Of a stretch of 12,702 nt of DNA, positions 1 through 6,835 are shown piece after piece; within the stretch, counting starts at the first letter, position 1, and the number at the start of each line of letters is the position of its first letter. The stretch is from the NCBI GenBank assembly GCA_021162285.1, contig JAGGYZ010000015.1, forward strand, positions 1 through 12,702, given 5' to 3'. This DNA is from Candidatus Fermentibacteraceae bacterium. GTDB lineage: Bacteria > Fermentibacterota > Fermentibacteria > Fermentibacterales > JCC-6. A model generated the notes under the pieces. That model ran no database searches, was not told the DNA's origin, and saw nothing but the letters and a program-made list of their open reading frames with translations. A program made the translations under genes and the position numbers.

Positions 1-1076
1 GCAGCTTGAAGAATTCAAGGGTTGTTGATGCAGGTGAATCCGGGACTCTTCTAAGGTTCATTACCGGTATGGCCTGCCTGCTTCCCGGTGAAACTTTGAT
101 TACCGCCGACAGCAGAAACAGACAGCGCCCGATTCTACCACTTCTTAACGCTCTTCGTGACCTTGGAGCAGGTATTACACAGAGTCCCGGCAGCGACGGA
201 TATCCTTTGAAAGTTAATAGCGGGCTGAGTGGAGGCAGAACAGTCATTCCGGGAGATGTAAGCAGCCAGTTTGTGAGCTCACTGCTGATCGTGTCGCCCG
301 GTGCTGCTGACGATGTAGAACTTGTTGTTATGAAGCCCATTGTTTCATCGGGCTATATAGATATTACACTGCGGGAGATGAAGAGATTCGGAGTTACCGC
401 GGAGAGAATACCCGGGGATGATTACGATGTGTTCCGGGTTCCCGCAGGGCAGAGGTATCAGCCGGCGGATGTTGATATTCCAGGCGACTGGAGTTCTGTA
501 AATACACTGCTTGCGGCCTCCGCGATACTGGGCAGAGAGATTAAGGTTAACAGGATGAGTGCAGATTCCAATCCGGGGGAATCGAAGTTTGTTTCCATAC
601 TCCAGAAAATGGGATGCAGTGTGAACACCGGTGACGGCAGTGTGTCTGTTCAGAAATCCGGTGGTTTACAGGGGGTTGAGGTTGACATGAAAGACAGCCC
701 CGATTCAGTTCTTACGCTGATTGCAGTTGCCGTGTTCGCAGAGGGAACAACTGTCGTTAAAAACATCAGCCACCTGATACACAAGGAAAGCGACAGGATA
801 CAGAAGGTGGAAGCAGAGCTTAGCAAAATCGGGGTACACATAGAAACCACACAGAACTCAATCACCGTTACAGGGCAGAAACAGCTGCACCCTGCCGCCA
901 CACAGTCTCACAATGACCACAGGCTGGCAATGTGTCTGGGGTTGATAAAACTCAGGAACAGAGGTATGACAGTTGAGGATGCCGGATGTGTACGGAAATC
1001 ATTCCCTGAGTTCTGGAATTTTATCAGGGTGATTGAAAGCTGTGAAGAAGGTGAGAAATGCCTGGAGATTCCATAG
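1..1076 (+). CDS. aroA: 3-phosphoshikimate 1-carboxyvinyltransferase (EPSP synthase), 5' end missing
   Basis: EPSP synthase transfers the enolpyruvyl group of PEP to shikimate-3-phosphate, the sixth step of the shikimate pathway, in the cytoplasm. The frame is already open at the left edge. About 356 codons are visible and roughly 80 N-terminal residues, including the first catalytic lysine, lie outside; the TTG at position 6 is internal. Family landmarks appear in order: the GESGTLLRF substrate loop, VSSQF, YIDITL, the aspartate of SPDSVLT, KESDR, NDHRLAM and the C-terminal RKSFPEF. These cover both inside-out alpha/beta lobes. The loop Gly that matters for glyphosate binding is present in SGT, but the residue after the loop Arg is Phe rather than the Pro of E. 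coli, as in archaeal-type enzymes with a GESGT loop. The stop lies inside the aroC start, so the two are probably translationally coupled. Confidence 0.96.
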   Translation, partial: SLKNSRVVDAGESGTLLRFITGMACLLPGETLITADSRNRQRPILPLLNALRDLGAGITQSPGSDGYPLKVNSGLSGGRTVIPGDVSSQFVSSLLIVSPGAADDVELVVMKPIVSSGYIDITLREMKRFGVTAERIPGDDYDVFRVPAGQRYQPADVDIPGDWSSVNTLLAASAILGREIKVNRMSADSNPGESKFVSILQKMGCSVNTGDGSVSVQKSGGLQGVEVDMKDSPDSVLTLIAVAVFAEGTTVVKNISHLIHKESDRIQKVEAELSKIGVHIETTQNSITVTGQKQLHPAATQSHNDHRLAMCLGLIKLRNRGMTVEDAGCVRKSFPEFWNFIRVIESCEEGEKCLEIP

Positions 1077-2146
1077 GAAAGATGTTCAGAGTTACCGTGT
1101 GGGGAGAATCTCACGGTTCTTCAATCGGTACTGTTGTCGAAGGCTGCCCTCCAGGAATTGAACTTGATATGAACGAAATTCAGAAGCAGCTGGATAAAAG
1201 AAAACCAGGCGGAACCGGGCCGGTGAGTACGAGACAGGAACAGGACAGGTTTGAGATAGTGTCAGGGCTGTTTGAGGGGAAAACAACTGGAACACCCATA
1301 AGTATCGTCATTAAGAATCATGGGTTTACAAAAAATAATTACACGGATCTGAGCGATGTTTACAGACCTGGTCACGCAGACTTCACATACCAGGCAAAGT
1401 ACGGAATCAGGGACTGTTACGGAGGTGGAAGAAGCTCTGCCAGGCTCACGGCGCCTGTGGTGGCTGCAGGCGCCATAGCTGCTCAGATACTGGCAGGGGG
1501 AACAGGTTTTAGAATTCTTGCCTATGTAAAAAAGGTTGGAAGTGTTAATTCAGATATTGCTGCGGGATCTGTAGAACCTGAAGATGTACAGGGCAGTTCC
1601 GTAAATTTCCCCGACAGAGAGAAAGAAGGGGAGGTTCTTGCTCTGCTGAAGAAGTTGAAGCGGCAGGGGAACTCTATTGGCGGTGTGGTAGAGTGCGTTG
1701 TGGAAAATGTACCTGCAGGTTTTGGAGAACCTCTGTTCGATAAGCTGGACGGCGACCTGGCAAAGGTGATGGTTGGGCTGAACGGGGCAAAGGGGTTTGA
1801 AATCGGGGCTGGATTCAGCAGTGCAGAGCTTACAGGCGAACAGAACAACGATGAGTTTGCAGTTGAGAATGGAAAAGTTGTAACAATAACAAACCGTGCC
1901 GGGGGAGTGCTTGGGGGTATATCCACAGGAATGCCTATTGTGTTTCGTGTTGCTTTCAAGGCGACACCAAGTATTTCTCTGAAGCAGAACACAGTTGATT
2001 CTGACGGGAAAAGCAGGAAAATACAGATAAAGGGAGACCACGATACCTGCGTTGCAATCCGGGCAGTACCTGTTGTTGAAGCTCTTGCTTCCATCGTTAT
2101 CTGTGATCATTTCCTGAGGTACAGAGGGCAGTGCGGTGTGAAATGA
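1058..2146 (+). CDS. aroC: chorismate synthase
   Basis: Chorismate synthase removes phosphate from EPSP to make chorismate and needs reduced FMN. The 362-residue length is normal. The ATG at 1058 sits a few bases after AAGGTGA and overlaps the aroA end by 19 bp. The protein begins MPGDSIGKMFRVT, matching the usual family N-terminus, which supports this start. Visible signatures are GESHG (16-20, with the active-site His19), STRQEQDRFEIVSG, YRPGHADFTY (His106), GGGRSSAR (about 122-129) and the C-terminal DTCVAIRAVPVVEA. The usual GRHDPC flavin-site motif reads GDHDTC at 326-331: the Asp thought to act on the flavin is kept (Asp329), but Arg has become Asp and Pro has become Thr. No separate flavin reductase domain is present, so reduced FMN must come from elsewhere in the cell. 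Confidence 0.97.
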   Translation: MPGDSIGKMFRVTVWGESHGSSIGTVVEGCPPGIELDMNEIQKQLDKRKPGGTGPVSTRQEQDRFEIVSGLFEGKTTGTPISIVIKNHGFTKNNYTDLSDVYRPGHADFTYQAKYGIRDCYGGGRSSARLTAPVVAAGAIAAQILAGGTGFRILAYVKKVGSVNSDIAAGSVEPEDVQGSSVNFPDREKEGEVLALLKKLKRQGNSIGGVVECVVENVPAGFGEPLFDKLDGDLAKVMVGLNGAKGFEIGAGFSSAELTGEQNNDEFAVENGKVVTITNRAGGVLGGISTGMPIVFRVAFKATPSISLKQNTVDSDGKSRKIQIKGDHDTCVAIRAVPVVEALASIVICDHFLRYRGQCGVK

Positions 2147-2397
2147 ACGATACGAATGAGATTAAGAAGCTCAGAGAACAGATCGATGCAGTGGACACTG
2201 AAATTGTGAAACTGCTGAACCGGCGGATTGAAATCGTTCTGAGAATCAGTGAACAGAAAGCTGTAAACAACATTCCCGTCGAAGACATTTCAAGAGAAGA
2301 AGAAGTCATTTCAAAGCTGGACCATGGCGATCTGAGTGACAGGTTTCTAAGAGACATTTACAAAGTAATCTTTAAGTATTCCAAGACTGTACAGTAG
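2143..2397 (+). CDS. aroQ: chorismate mutase, AroQ type, free-standing
   Basis: The product rearranges chorismate to prephenate, the entry to phenylalanine and tyrosine. I chose the ATG at 2143, which overlaps the aroC TGA as ATGA; a GTG at 2131 in the same frame would add four residues (MRCE). From 2143 the protein is 84 residues, one helical AroQ monomer. The active-site residues then carry the same numbers as in the E. coli P-protein mutase domain: Arg11, Arg28, Lys39, Asp48, Arg51 and Glu52. A C-terminal Ser80 and Gln84 match Ser84 and Gln88 of E. coli. The chain stops exactly at that Gln, so nothing such as prephenate dehydratase or dehydrogenase is fused. It is the last gene of the aro block. 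Some annotators use pheA or tyrA names for such mutases, but the single domain argues against them. Confidence 0.93.
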   Translation: MNDTNEIKKLREQIDAVDTEIVKLLNRRIEIVLRISEQKAVNNIPVEDISREEEVISKLDHGDLSDRFLRDIYKVIFKYSKTVQ

Positions 2398-2405
2398 CGC
2401 TTAAA

Positions 2406-2440
2406 CCGGTGTGGTTCATCAGGTTCTGAACGGTTACCGG
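2406..2440 (+). terminator. possible hairpin ending the aro transcript
   Basis: Nine bases after the chorismate mutase stop, CCGGT (2406-2410) pairs with ACCGG (2436-2440) and GTTC (2414-2417) with GAAC (2428-2431), leaving an internal loop and a 10-nt apical loop. What follows is G-rich and then TGTTTCTGG, not a clean T run, so a Rho-independent terminator is only a weak reading. Confidence 0.3.
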
Positions 2441-2476
2441 GGGGGCGCCCTGTTTCTGGTGTAAGAAAATAGAATA

Positions 2477-2505
2477 TTGATATGATAGATAATGTAACAT
2501 AAATT
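2477..2505 (+). promoter_or_regulatory. sigma70-like promoter candidate ahead of the toxin patch
   Basis: TTGATA (2477-2482) and TAAATT (2500-2505) are separated by 17 bp, matching the -35 and -10 consensus at 5/6 and 4/6 positions. They lie in an AT-rich pocket unlike the surrounding DNA. If used, transcription would begin near 2512 and carry the short frame at 2510-2608 and the toxin-like gene independently of the aro genes. Confidence 0.35.
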
Positions 2506-2509
2506 CGTT

Positions 2510-2608
2510 GTGCACTGGAACAAAGGCACTGTCGATGAGGGTGAAGAGATAAACTACGAAATGGTGTTTTATAGAACACCGGAGTATTCCTTGAGGGATT
2601 ATTCCTAA
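2510..2608 (+). CDS. very short reading frame coupled to the toxin; possible antitoxin remnant
   Basis: I do not recognise this frame. From a GTG at 2510 it encodes 32 residues beginning VHWNKGTVDEGEEINYE and ending RDYS. Its TAA shares its last base with the toxin ATG (TAATG), the arrangement typical of an antitoxin-toxin pair. The product is acidic in its first half, as antitoxin tails often are, but it has no DNA-binding fold and is much shorter than usual. The same frame is open back to 2498 with no better start and no convincing ribosome binding site. GGTGTT (2563-2568) and AACACC (2575-2580) can form a hairpin within it. It may be an antitoxin remnant, a leader peptide or chance; the position is suggestive and the coding evidence weak. 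Confidence 0.25.
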   Translation: MHWNKGTVDEGEEINYEMVFYRTPEYSLRDYS

Positions 2609-2997
2609 TGACCGAGTTTAACGGTATTCAGTTTGAGGAGACAGACGGGTTCAAGGATGACCTGAAAAAACTGCGCCGGAAATACAGAACACTTCCCGAT
2701 GACATCGACAACTGGAAAAAAGCTCTGTTTGTTGCCCATTTCACTTCTAACATTATTCCAGAGAGCATGGGCTTTTTCCCGTTGTTACATCCCGATTTGC
2801 CCGATGGATTTTTTATCGCGAAGAAGTTCGCATGCAGATCTCTGAAGGGAAGCGGCAGCAGGTCAGGTATCAGGATTGTCTATTATCTTGAAAATATCAC
2901 ACTGAAAATCTGCCTCATAGAGATTTACCACAAAAACCAGAAAGAGAAAGAAGACTTTCGAAGGATCGTCAACTGGTTGAAAGACGAATCCCGCTGA
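2608..2997 (+). CDS. RelE/ParE-family toxin-like protein
   Basis: The 129-residue protein resembles the RelE/ParE toxin fold. It opens with a helical segment (FKDDLKKLRRKY, about 15-26), and its C-terminal half has the strand pattern of the family: CRSLKGSGSRSGIRIVYYLE, then LKICLIEIYHKN and a final basic-acidic helix (QKEKEDFRRIVNWLK). In known members the RIVYY and IYHKN strands build the mRNA- or partner-binding face; many RelE relatives cleave ribosome-bound mRNA, while ParE relatives poison gyrase. I cannot tell which applies here. The ATG overlaps the stop of a 32-codon frame, and a GAGG lies about 11 nt upstream, which is rather distant. No full-length antitoxin is encoded on either side, so this is an orphan toxin, a domesticated nuclease, or one half of a decayed pair. 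The central region (about 40-75) is longer than in minimal RelE proteins. Confidence 0.65.
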   Translation: MTEFNGIQFEETDGFKDDLKKLRRKYRTLPDDIDNWKKALFVAHFTSNIIPESMGFFPLLHPDLPDGFFIAKKFACRSLKGSGSRSGIRIVYYLENITLKICLIEIYHKNQKEKEDFRRIVNWLKDESR

Positions 2998-3080
2998 AAC
3001 TCGGCAGAGAGTATTCAGAGTTGCTTTAATACAGAGGTGAAACCGCCTATCAGCGAGATGTTTTCAGTTATGCAGTATGA

Positions 3081-3105
3081 CATGATGCAAAACAGCATGA
3101 TGCAA
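3081..3105. repeat. 10-bp direct repeat CATGATGCAA, two copies
   Basis: CATGATGCAA occurs at 3081-3090 and 3096-3105, separated by five bases (15-bp period). It lies between the toxin-like gene and the secreted protein, about 95-120 bp before the latter's start. It could be a tandem operator or simply part of a short Met/Gln-rich reading frame, since the 15-bp period is also five codons. Confidence 0.5.
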
Positions 3106-3200
3106 CCTCTCCAGATTGTTCCGGGTTTACCTCACGATTAGCTGATTGTATCTTCAATGGTGTGAATGCAACTATTTCAATAAATTCAGGGAAGGAAATT

Positions 3201-5396
3201 ATGAGGTACTTGTCGTTGATTCTGCTTTGCTCCGTGGCGTTTGCCAGCGGAGATCTGCCGGGTATAACCGGCGACCCGGGAACTCCCGTTGAGGTTACCG
3301 GAAGCTCTGTTGATCTTGTCTCAATTACACCTGTATGGCTTACCTGGAACGCGGAAGAGGTTGTTGAACCTCTGCTTCTTTTTGAGCCGCCTTCAGAGTA
3401 TGCAGCAGTTGATTCACTCGATTGCAGGTTTGTGATTCCCGACAGAGACGGTATCTGCCCTGCAGTTGTTTCCCTCTCGGCGGGAACAATACAGCAGACA
3501 GAAGATGTTACTTTAACAACACAGGCCCAGCAGGCAGTAGACCTGGCCCCCGAGTGGCTGCAGAGGCATCTTATCTGGAAAATGTCCGTTCTCACCGATG
3601 CCAACCAGGACAGGTACGGGGCTCTTCTGCTGTCACACCAGGGGGAAAACATCTACGATGAGCTTGCTTTTACCGTTTCCCGCCTCTCGTGGACAATCCT
3701 GGCAAACCCCAACTTCGATGAAACACTTCTTGTAGACAATGCAGAGGGAATCTACGACCACGATCCCTTCTTAAGCTATGTAAATGTAAAGGATTACGGT
3801 GGTTCGGATTACTACAGTACAACTGAGTACTACACAGTTGTCGGTTCAGACACTGTGTGGGTTGAGATACCAATGGACATCTACTACAACTACATTGTTA
3901 TGCCGAAGGTGTCCGATGAAAAGCCGCTGAACGATTCCACCGTGTACGACGAGTTCTGGAGACAGTACCTGTGGGACATGGATGATGCCGGATTTCCGGT
4001 GTTGAACCAGGTGGTCAATCAGAATGTTATGGTTTTCTGGGACGAGCAGCTTAGAAGCTGGGGGTGGTCTACAACTCCTGAGTTTTATGACAGTCTGCAG
4101 GCTGTCGAGATTGTCAGCAAATGGACCCGTGCCACTCTCGACGAATCAGCCAGCGGCAACAGACCTATACAGCCTAACATCATTGCCCACGAGCACAACG
4201 GAAACTGCGGGGAGACACAGGACCTGCTTTCTTCAGCAGCCAGAACAATTCTGATTCCCACAGCCTGCACAATGGATATAAACGAAGACCATGTGTGGTG
4301 TGAGATATGGTGGAACGATGAATGGCACGGATGGTATGTGGACACCATCAACAACCCCGGCTGTGCATATGATGTTGATCAGGGAGGTTCCAAGGAATGC
4401 AGCTGCATCTGGACCTGGAGAAATGACGGTTTCACATGGGACGATGTGGATATCTACTCCCTGTTCTGCACTTTCACTGTAACTGTAACTGATTCCGCAG
4501 GTACACCGGTGGACAATGCCATCGTACAGATCGCAAGTGAGGGCTGGCAGACCAGCACTATCTACAGAGGAACCTGGGGGCAGACAGACCGGAACGGGCA
4601 GATTACATTCAAGCTGGGGAACAATCAGAACTACTATATGAGCATCTCCACCACACTTGGAAACTTTGGCAGCGGATACACTGAAGTAATTACAAACAGT
4701 GTTGCGGGGCAGGCATACACCCTCGACTGGAGTCCAGAGGACCTCATGCCCGAGCTTGACTACAACGAACTCAGTGAAGGCTCCTGGACCAAATACCTTA
4801 TCGAGGTAAACTACGAGCTTCCTGCAGATATCATGAACGGCAGAGACTACTATGCAAATCCCCGTTCCGAGTATGCTGAACCGCTGGAAGACGGAACGGC
4901 AGACTTTTTCATAGTGGATTCTGCCAACTGGGATCTTTACCAGGCAGAAGAAGCGTTTGACTGCTACGAAGTGATCCAGGGTCAGAGTGCCGGAGAGATC
5001 TGGTTTTATGCACCTCACACAGATGACTGGCACATAGTTTTCAGCGGCGACCGTCACCAGGGCGTTGAAACATTCGCCGATGCGGACATCACCCTGTGGG
5101 AGCATGACGGTACAGGAATCAACGGTGGAGTAGTTCCCGATCAGGCAGTCACTGTTTACCCCAACCCGTGTGTAAACCAGGCATCTCTGAGTTTTGTCAC
5201 TGCTGCACCGGGCAGCACGGAAATTGCCGTGTACGATATTCACGGACGCGTAGTACAGACTGTCTGCAATGAGATTCTTGATGCAGGTAGCCACAACATT
5301 GCAGTGGAGACATCCGCTCTTTCCAGTGGTCTCTACTTTGTAAAACTCAAGGGAGAAGGGTTGAACTCAATGAGGAGCTTAACCGTTCTCAGATAG
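3201..5396 (+). CDS. secreted transglutaminase-like protein with T9SS sorting domain
   Basis: I chose the ATG at 3201: GGGAAGGA sits just upstream and translation then opens with a classic signal peptide (MRYLSLILLCSVAFASG). An in-frame ATG at 3162 would bury that signal. The protein is 731 residues. After an N-terminal region rich in Asp, Tyr and Trp comes a transglutaminase-like core: Cys336 in GNCGE, His364 in DHVWCE and Asp381 in YVDTI, with the spacing of the papain-like Cys-His-Asp triad. Residues about 423-500 (TVTVTDSAGTPVDNAIVQI) look like a carboxypeptidase-regulatory-like beta domain. From Tyr653 (YPNP) through GLYFVKL to the end is the C-terminal sorting domain recognised by the type IX secretion system, so the protein is probably exported and anchored or released at the cell surface. 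Such cores can act as proteases, cross-linkers or inactive binders; the substrate is unknown. It appears monocistronic. Confidence 0.85.
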   Translation: MRYLSLILLCSVAFASGDLPGITGDPGTPVEVTGSSVDLVSITPVWLTWNAEEVVEPLLLFEPPSEYAAVDSLDCRFVIPDRDGICPAVVSLSAGTIQQTEDVTLTTQAQQAVDLAPEWLQRHLIWKMSVLTDANQDRYGALLLSHQGENIYDELAFTVSRLSWTILANPNFDETLLVDNAEGIYDHDPFLSYVNVKDYGGSDYYSTTEYYTVVGSDTVWVEIPMDIYYNYIVMPKVSDEKPLNDSTVYDEFWRQYLWDMDDAGFPVLNQVVNQNVMVFWDEQLRSWGWSTTPEFYDSLQAVEIVSKWTRATLDESASGNRPIQPNIIAHEHNGNCGETQDLLSSAARTILIPTACTMDINEDHVWCEIWWNDEWHGWYVDTINNPGCAYDVDQGGSKECSCIWTWRNDGFTWDDVDIYSLFCTFTVTVTDSAGTPVDNAIVQIASEGWQTSTIYRGTWGQTDRNGQITFKLGNNQNYYMSISTTLGNFGSGYTEVITNSVAGQAYTLDWSPEDLMPELDYNELSEGSWTKYLIEVNYELPADIMNGRDYYANPRSEYAEPLEDGTADFFIVDSANWDLYQAEEAFDCYEVIQGQSAGEIWFYAPHTDDWHIVFSGDRHQGVETFADADITLWEHDGTGINGGVVPDQAVTVYPNPCVNQASLSFVTAAPGSTEIAVYDIHGRVVQTVCNEILDAGSHNIAVETSALSSGLYFVKLKGEGLNSMRSLTVLR

Positions 5397-5409
5397 TACC
5401 TGTTGCTGG

Positions 5410-5439
5410 AAAGCGGGAGAGCAATTGTTCCCCCGCTTT
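5410..5439 (+). terminator. intrinsic-terminator-like hairpin
   Basis: Fourteen bases after the stop of the secreted protein, AAAGCGGGAGAGC (5410-5422) pairs with GTTCCCCCGCTTT (5427-5439) around an AATT loop. This gives 13 positions with one A-C mismatch and one G-U pair. The arm ends in TTT and another T-rich stretch follows at 5458-5463, though an immediate long T run is lacking. It separates the secreted protein from fabF. Confidence 0.6.
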
Positions 5440-5464
5440 GCTTTACCAGTTTATACCTTTTTTG

Positions 5465-5489
5465 TCCGGTAGTATTTGTAGTAACCGGA
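5465..5489. repeat. small inverted repeat TCCGGT/ACCGGA
   Basis: TCCGGT (5465-5470) and ACCGGA (5484-5489) are perfect 6-bp inverted arms around 13 nt that contain TAGTA twice (5470-5474 and 5479-5483). It lies between the hairpin at 5410 and the possible fabF promoter. It may be an operator half-site pair; function unknown. Confidence 0.3.
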
Positions 5490-5499
5490 ATCAGTCTTC

Positions 5500-5527
5500 T
5501 TGCAAATAATCACCGGGTTAATTATCT
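5500..5527 (+). promoter_or_regulatory. weak promoter candidate upstream of fabF
   Basis: TTGCAA (5500-5505) and TTATCT (5522-5527) are 16 bp apart, about 60 bp before the fabF start. Some promoter is needed here because a terminator-like hairpin lies just upstream. The match is modest and the sigma factor preferences of the organism are unknown. Confidence 0.25.
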
Positions 5528-5584
5528 AAGGTCAAATATTAGTCGCAAAGATATCAGTACCGTTTTACACAGGGGATAGTATTC

Positions 5585-6832
5585 ATGAACGAACACAGGG
5601 TTGTTGTTACAGGTATGGGAGCTGTTACGCCGCTGGGCAGTGGTGTCCGGGAATCCTTTAACGGGTTTCTTGAAGGCAGAAACGGTGTGACCAGGGTCAC
5701 TCATTTTGATGTGTCTGAATACCGCTCGAAGCTTGCAGCAGAGGTTAAGGATTTTGATCCGGAGAACTGGACAGATAGAAAGTCCGCAAGCCGAATGGAC
5801 AGGTTCACACAGTTTGCCGTTGCCTCGGCTGCAATGGCCATGGACGATTCGGAACTGATATCCTTTGACAGAGACAGGGCCGGAGTTATCATCGGGTCGG
5901 GTATCGGAGGAGCGCAGGCTCTTGATGAGGGGTATTCAATTCTTCACGAAAAAGGCCCGCGAAATCTGAGTTCGTTTCTGGTTTCAAGGATGCTGGTCAA
6001 CATGGCCGCTGCTCTGGTTTCCATAAAGTACGGCCTCAGAGGCCCTCTTTCTGCGCTGTCTGTAGCCTGTTCCACAGGGTCAAATGCCATCGGTGACGCT
6101 TTCAGAATAATTCAGAGGGGAGACGCCGATATCATGCTTGCAGGAAGCTCGGAGGCGTGTATCTCTCCGCTGCCATACGGGGCTTTCTGTGCTACCAGAT
6201 CAATGACCGCCAGCGAGTCACCGGAGACAGCAAGCAGGCCGTTCGACAGAAACAGAGATGGTTTTGTTATGGGGGAGGGTGCCGGGGTTGTTGTTCTGGA
6301 GCGTCTTGAACATGCGCTGAACCGCAATGCCAGGATCTACGCTGAAATAGCAGGGTACGGCAACACGGCGGATGCCTACCACCTGACAGCACCGGCTCCA
6401 GACGGCAGCGGTATGGTAAGGGTTATGCAGCTGGCAATGAGAGATGCTGGTCTCGGTCGTGAAGACATTAACTACATAAATGCCCACGGAACATCAACAG
6501 TGCTTAACGACAAGGGTGAGAGTGCCGCTATAGAGAAGGTTTTCGGGGAGTTTGCTTCACAGTTGAAAGTAAGTTCGATAAAGTCGATGATCGGTCACCT
6601 TATGGCTGCTGCCGGGTCTGTTGAGCTTGTATCAACTGTAATGAGTGTGTACACAGGCAGAATTCCGCCTACGATCAACTACAGGGACAGGGATCCTGAC
6701 TGTACGCTGGATTACGTAGCCGGGGGAGCAGAATCACTTGATATAAAAGCTGCTATTAGCAATTCATTCGGGTTCGGAGGAGGGAACTGCTGTCTTGCGG
6801 TAAAAAAATTCGAAGGGAACAGCGCTCTCTAA
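5585..6832 (+). CDS. fabF: beta-ketoacyl-ACP synthase II
   Basis: The enzyme extends acyl-ACP with malonyl-ACP by decarboxylative Claisen condensation in type II fatty acid synthesis. The 415-residue length is normal. The ATG follows AGGGGA (5571-5576) by 8 bp and the N-terminus NEHRVVVTGMGAVTPLG is typical. The thiolase-fold active site is complete: nucleophile Cys162 in VACSTG, His301 in NAHGTST, Lys333 and His338 in KSMIGH, each one or two positions from E. coli FabF. RPFDRNRDGFVMGEGAG and the final SFGFGGGN loop are also present. No acpP, fabD or fabG is adjacent, so it stands alone here. FabB is a less likely reading, given the FabF-like spacing and length. It runs head-on into the TIR gene, with only three bases between the two stop codons. 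Confidence 0.95.
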   Translation: MNEHRVVVTGMGAVTPLGSGVRESFNGFLEGRNGVTRVTHFDVSEYRSKLAAEVKDFDPENWTDRKSASRMDRFTQFAVASAAMAMDDSELISFDRDRAGVIIGSGIGGAQALDEGYSILHEKGPRNLSSFLVSRMLVNMAAALVSIKYGLRGPLSALSVACSTGSNAIGDAFRIIQRGDADIMLAGSSEACISPLPYGAFCATRSMTASESPETASRPFDRNRDGFVMGEGAGVVVLERLEHALNRNARIYAEIAGYGNTADAYHLTAPAPDGSGMVRVMQLAMRDAGLGREDINYINAHGTSTVLNDKGESAAIEKVFGEFASQLKVSSIKSMIGHLMAAAGSVELVSTVMSVYTGRIPPTINYRDRDPDCTLDYVAGGAESLDIKAAISNSFGFGGGNCCLAVKKFEGNSAL

Positions 6833-6835
6833 AAA

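Noticed and set aside
1522..2110. Two overlapping minus-strand frames of about 190 codons
   Set aside because: Both lie opposite chorismate synthase, whose motifs are continuous through the same bases.
2995..2997. Genome-wide TGA recoding suggested by the open frame after the toxin
   Set aside because: aroC and the FAD oxidoreductase also end in TGA at family-consistent positions, so TGA is a normal stop here.
3162..3200. Upstream ATG for the secreted protein
   Set aside because: It would put 13 polar residues before a clear signal peptide that has its own ribosome binding site.
4233..5294. A 353-codon open frame on the minus strand
   Set aside because: It lies wholly inside the secreted-protein gene on the opposite strand, has no ribosome binding site or recognisable domain, and the plus-strand frame has a signal peptide, catalytic triad and sorting domain.
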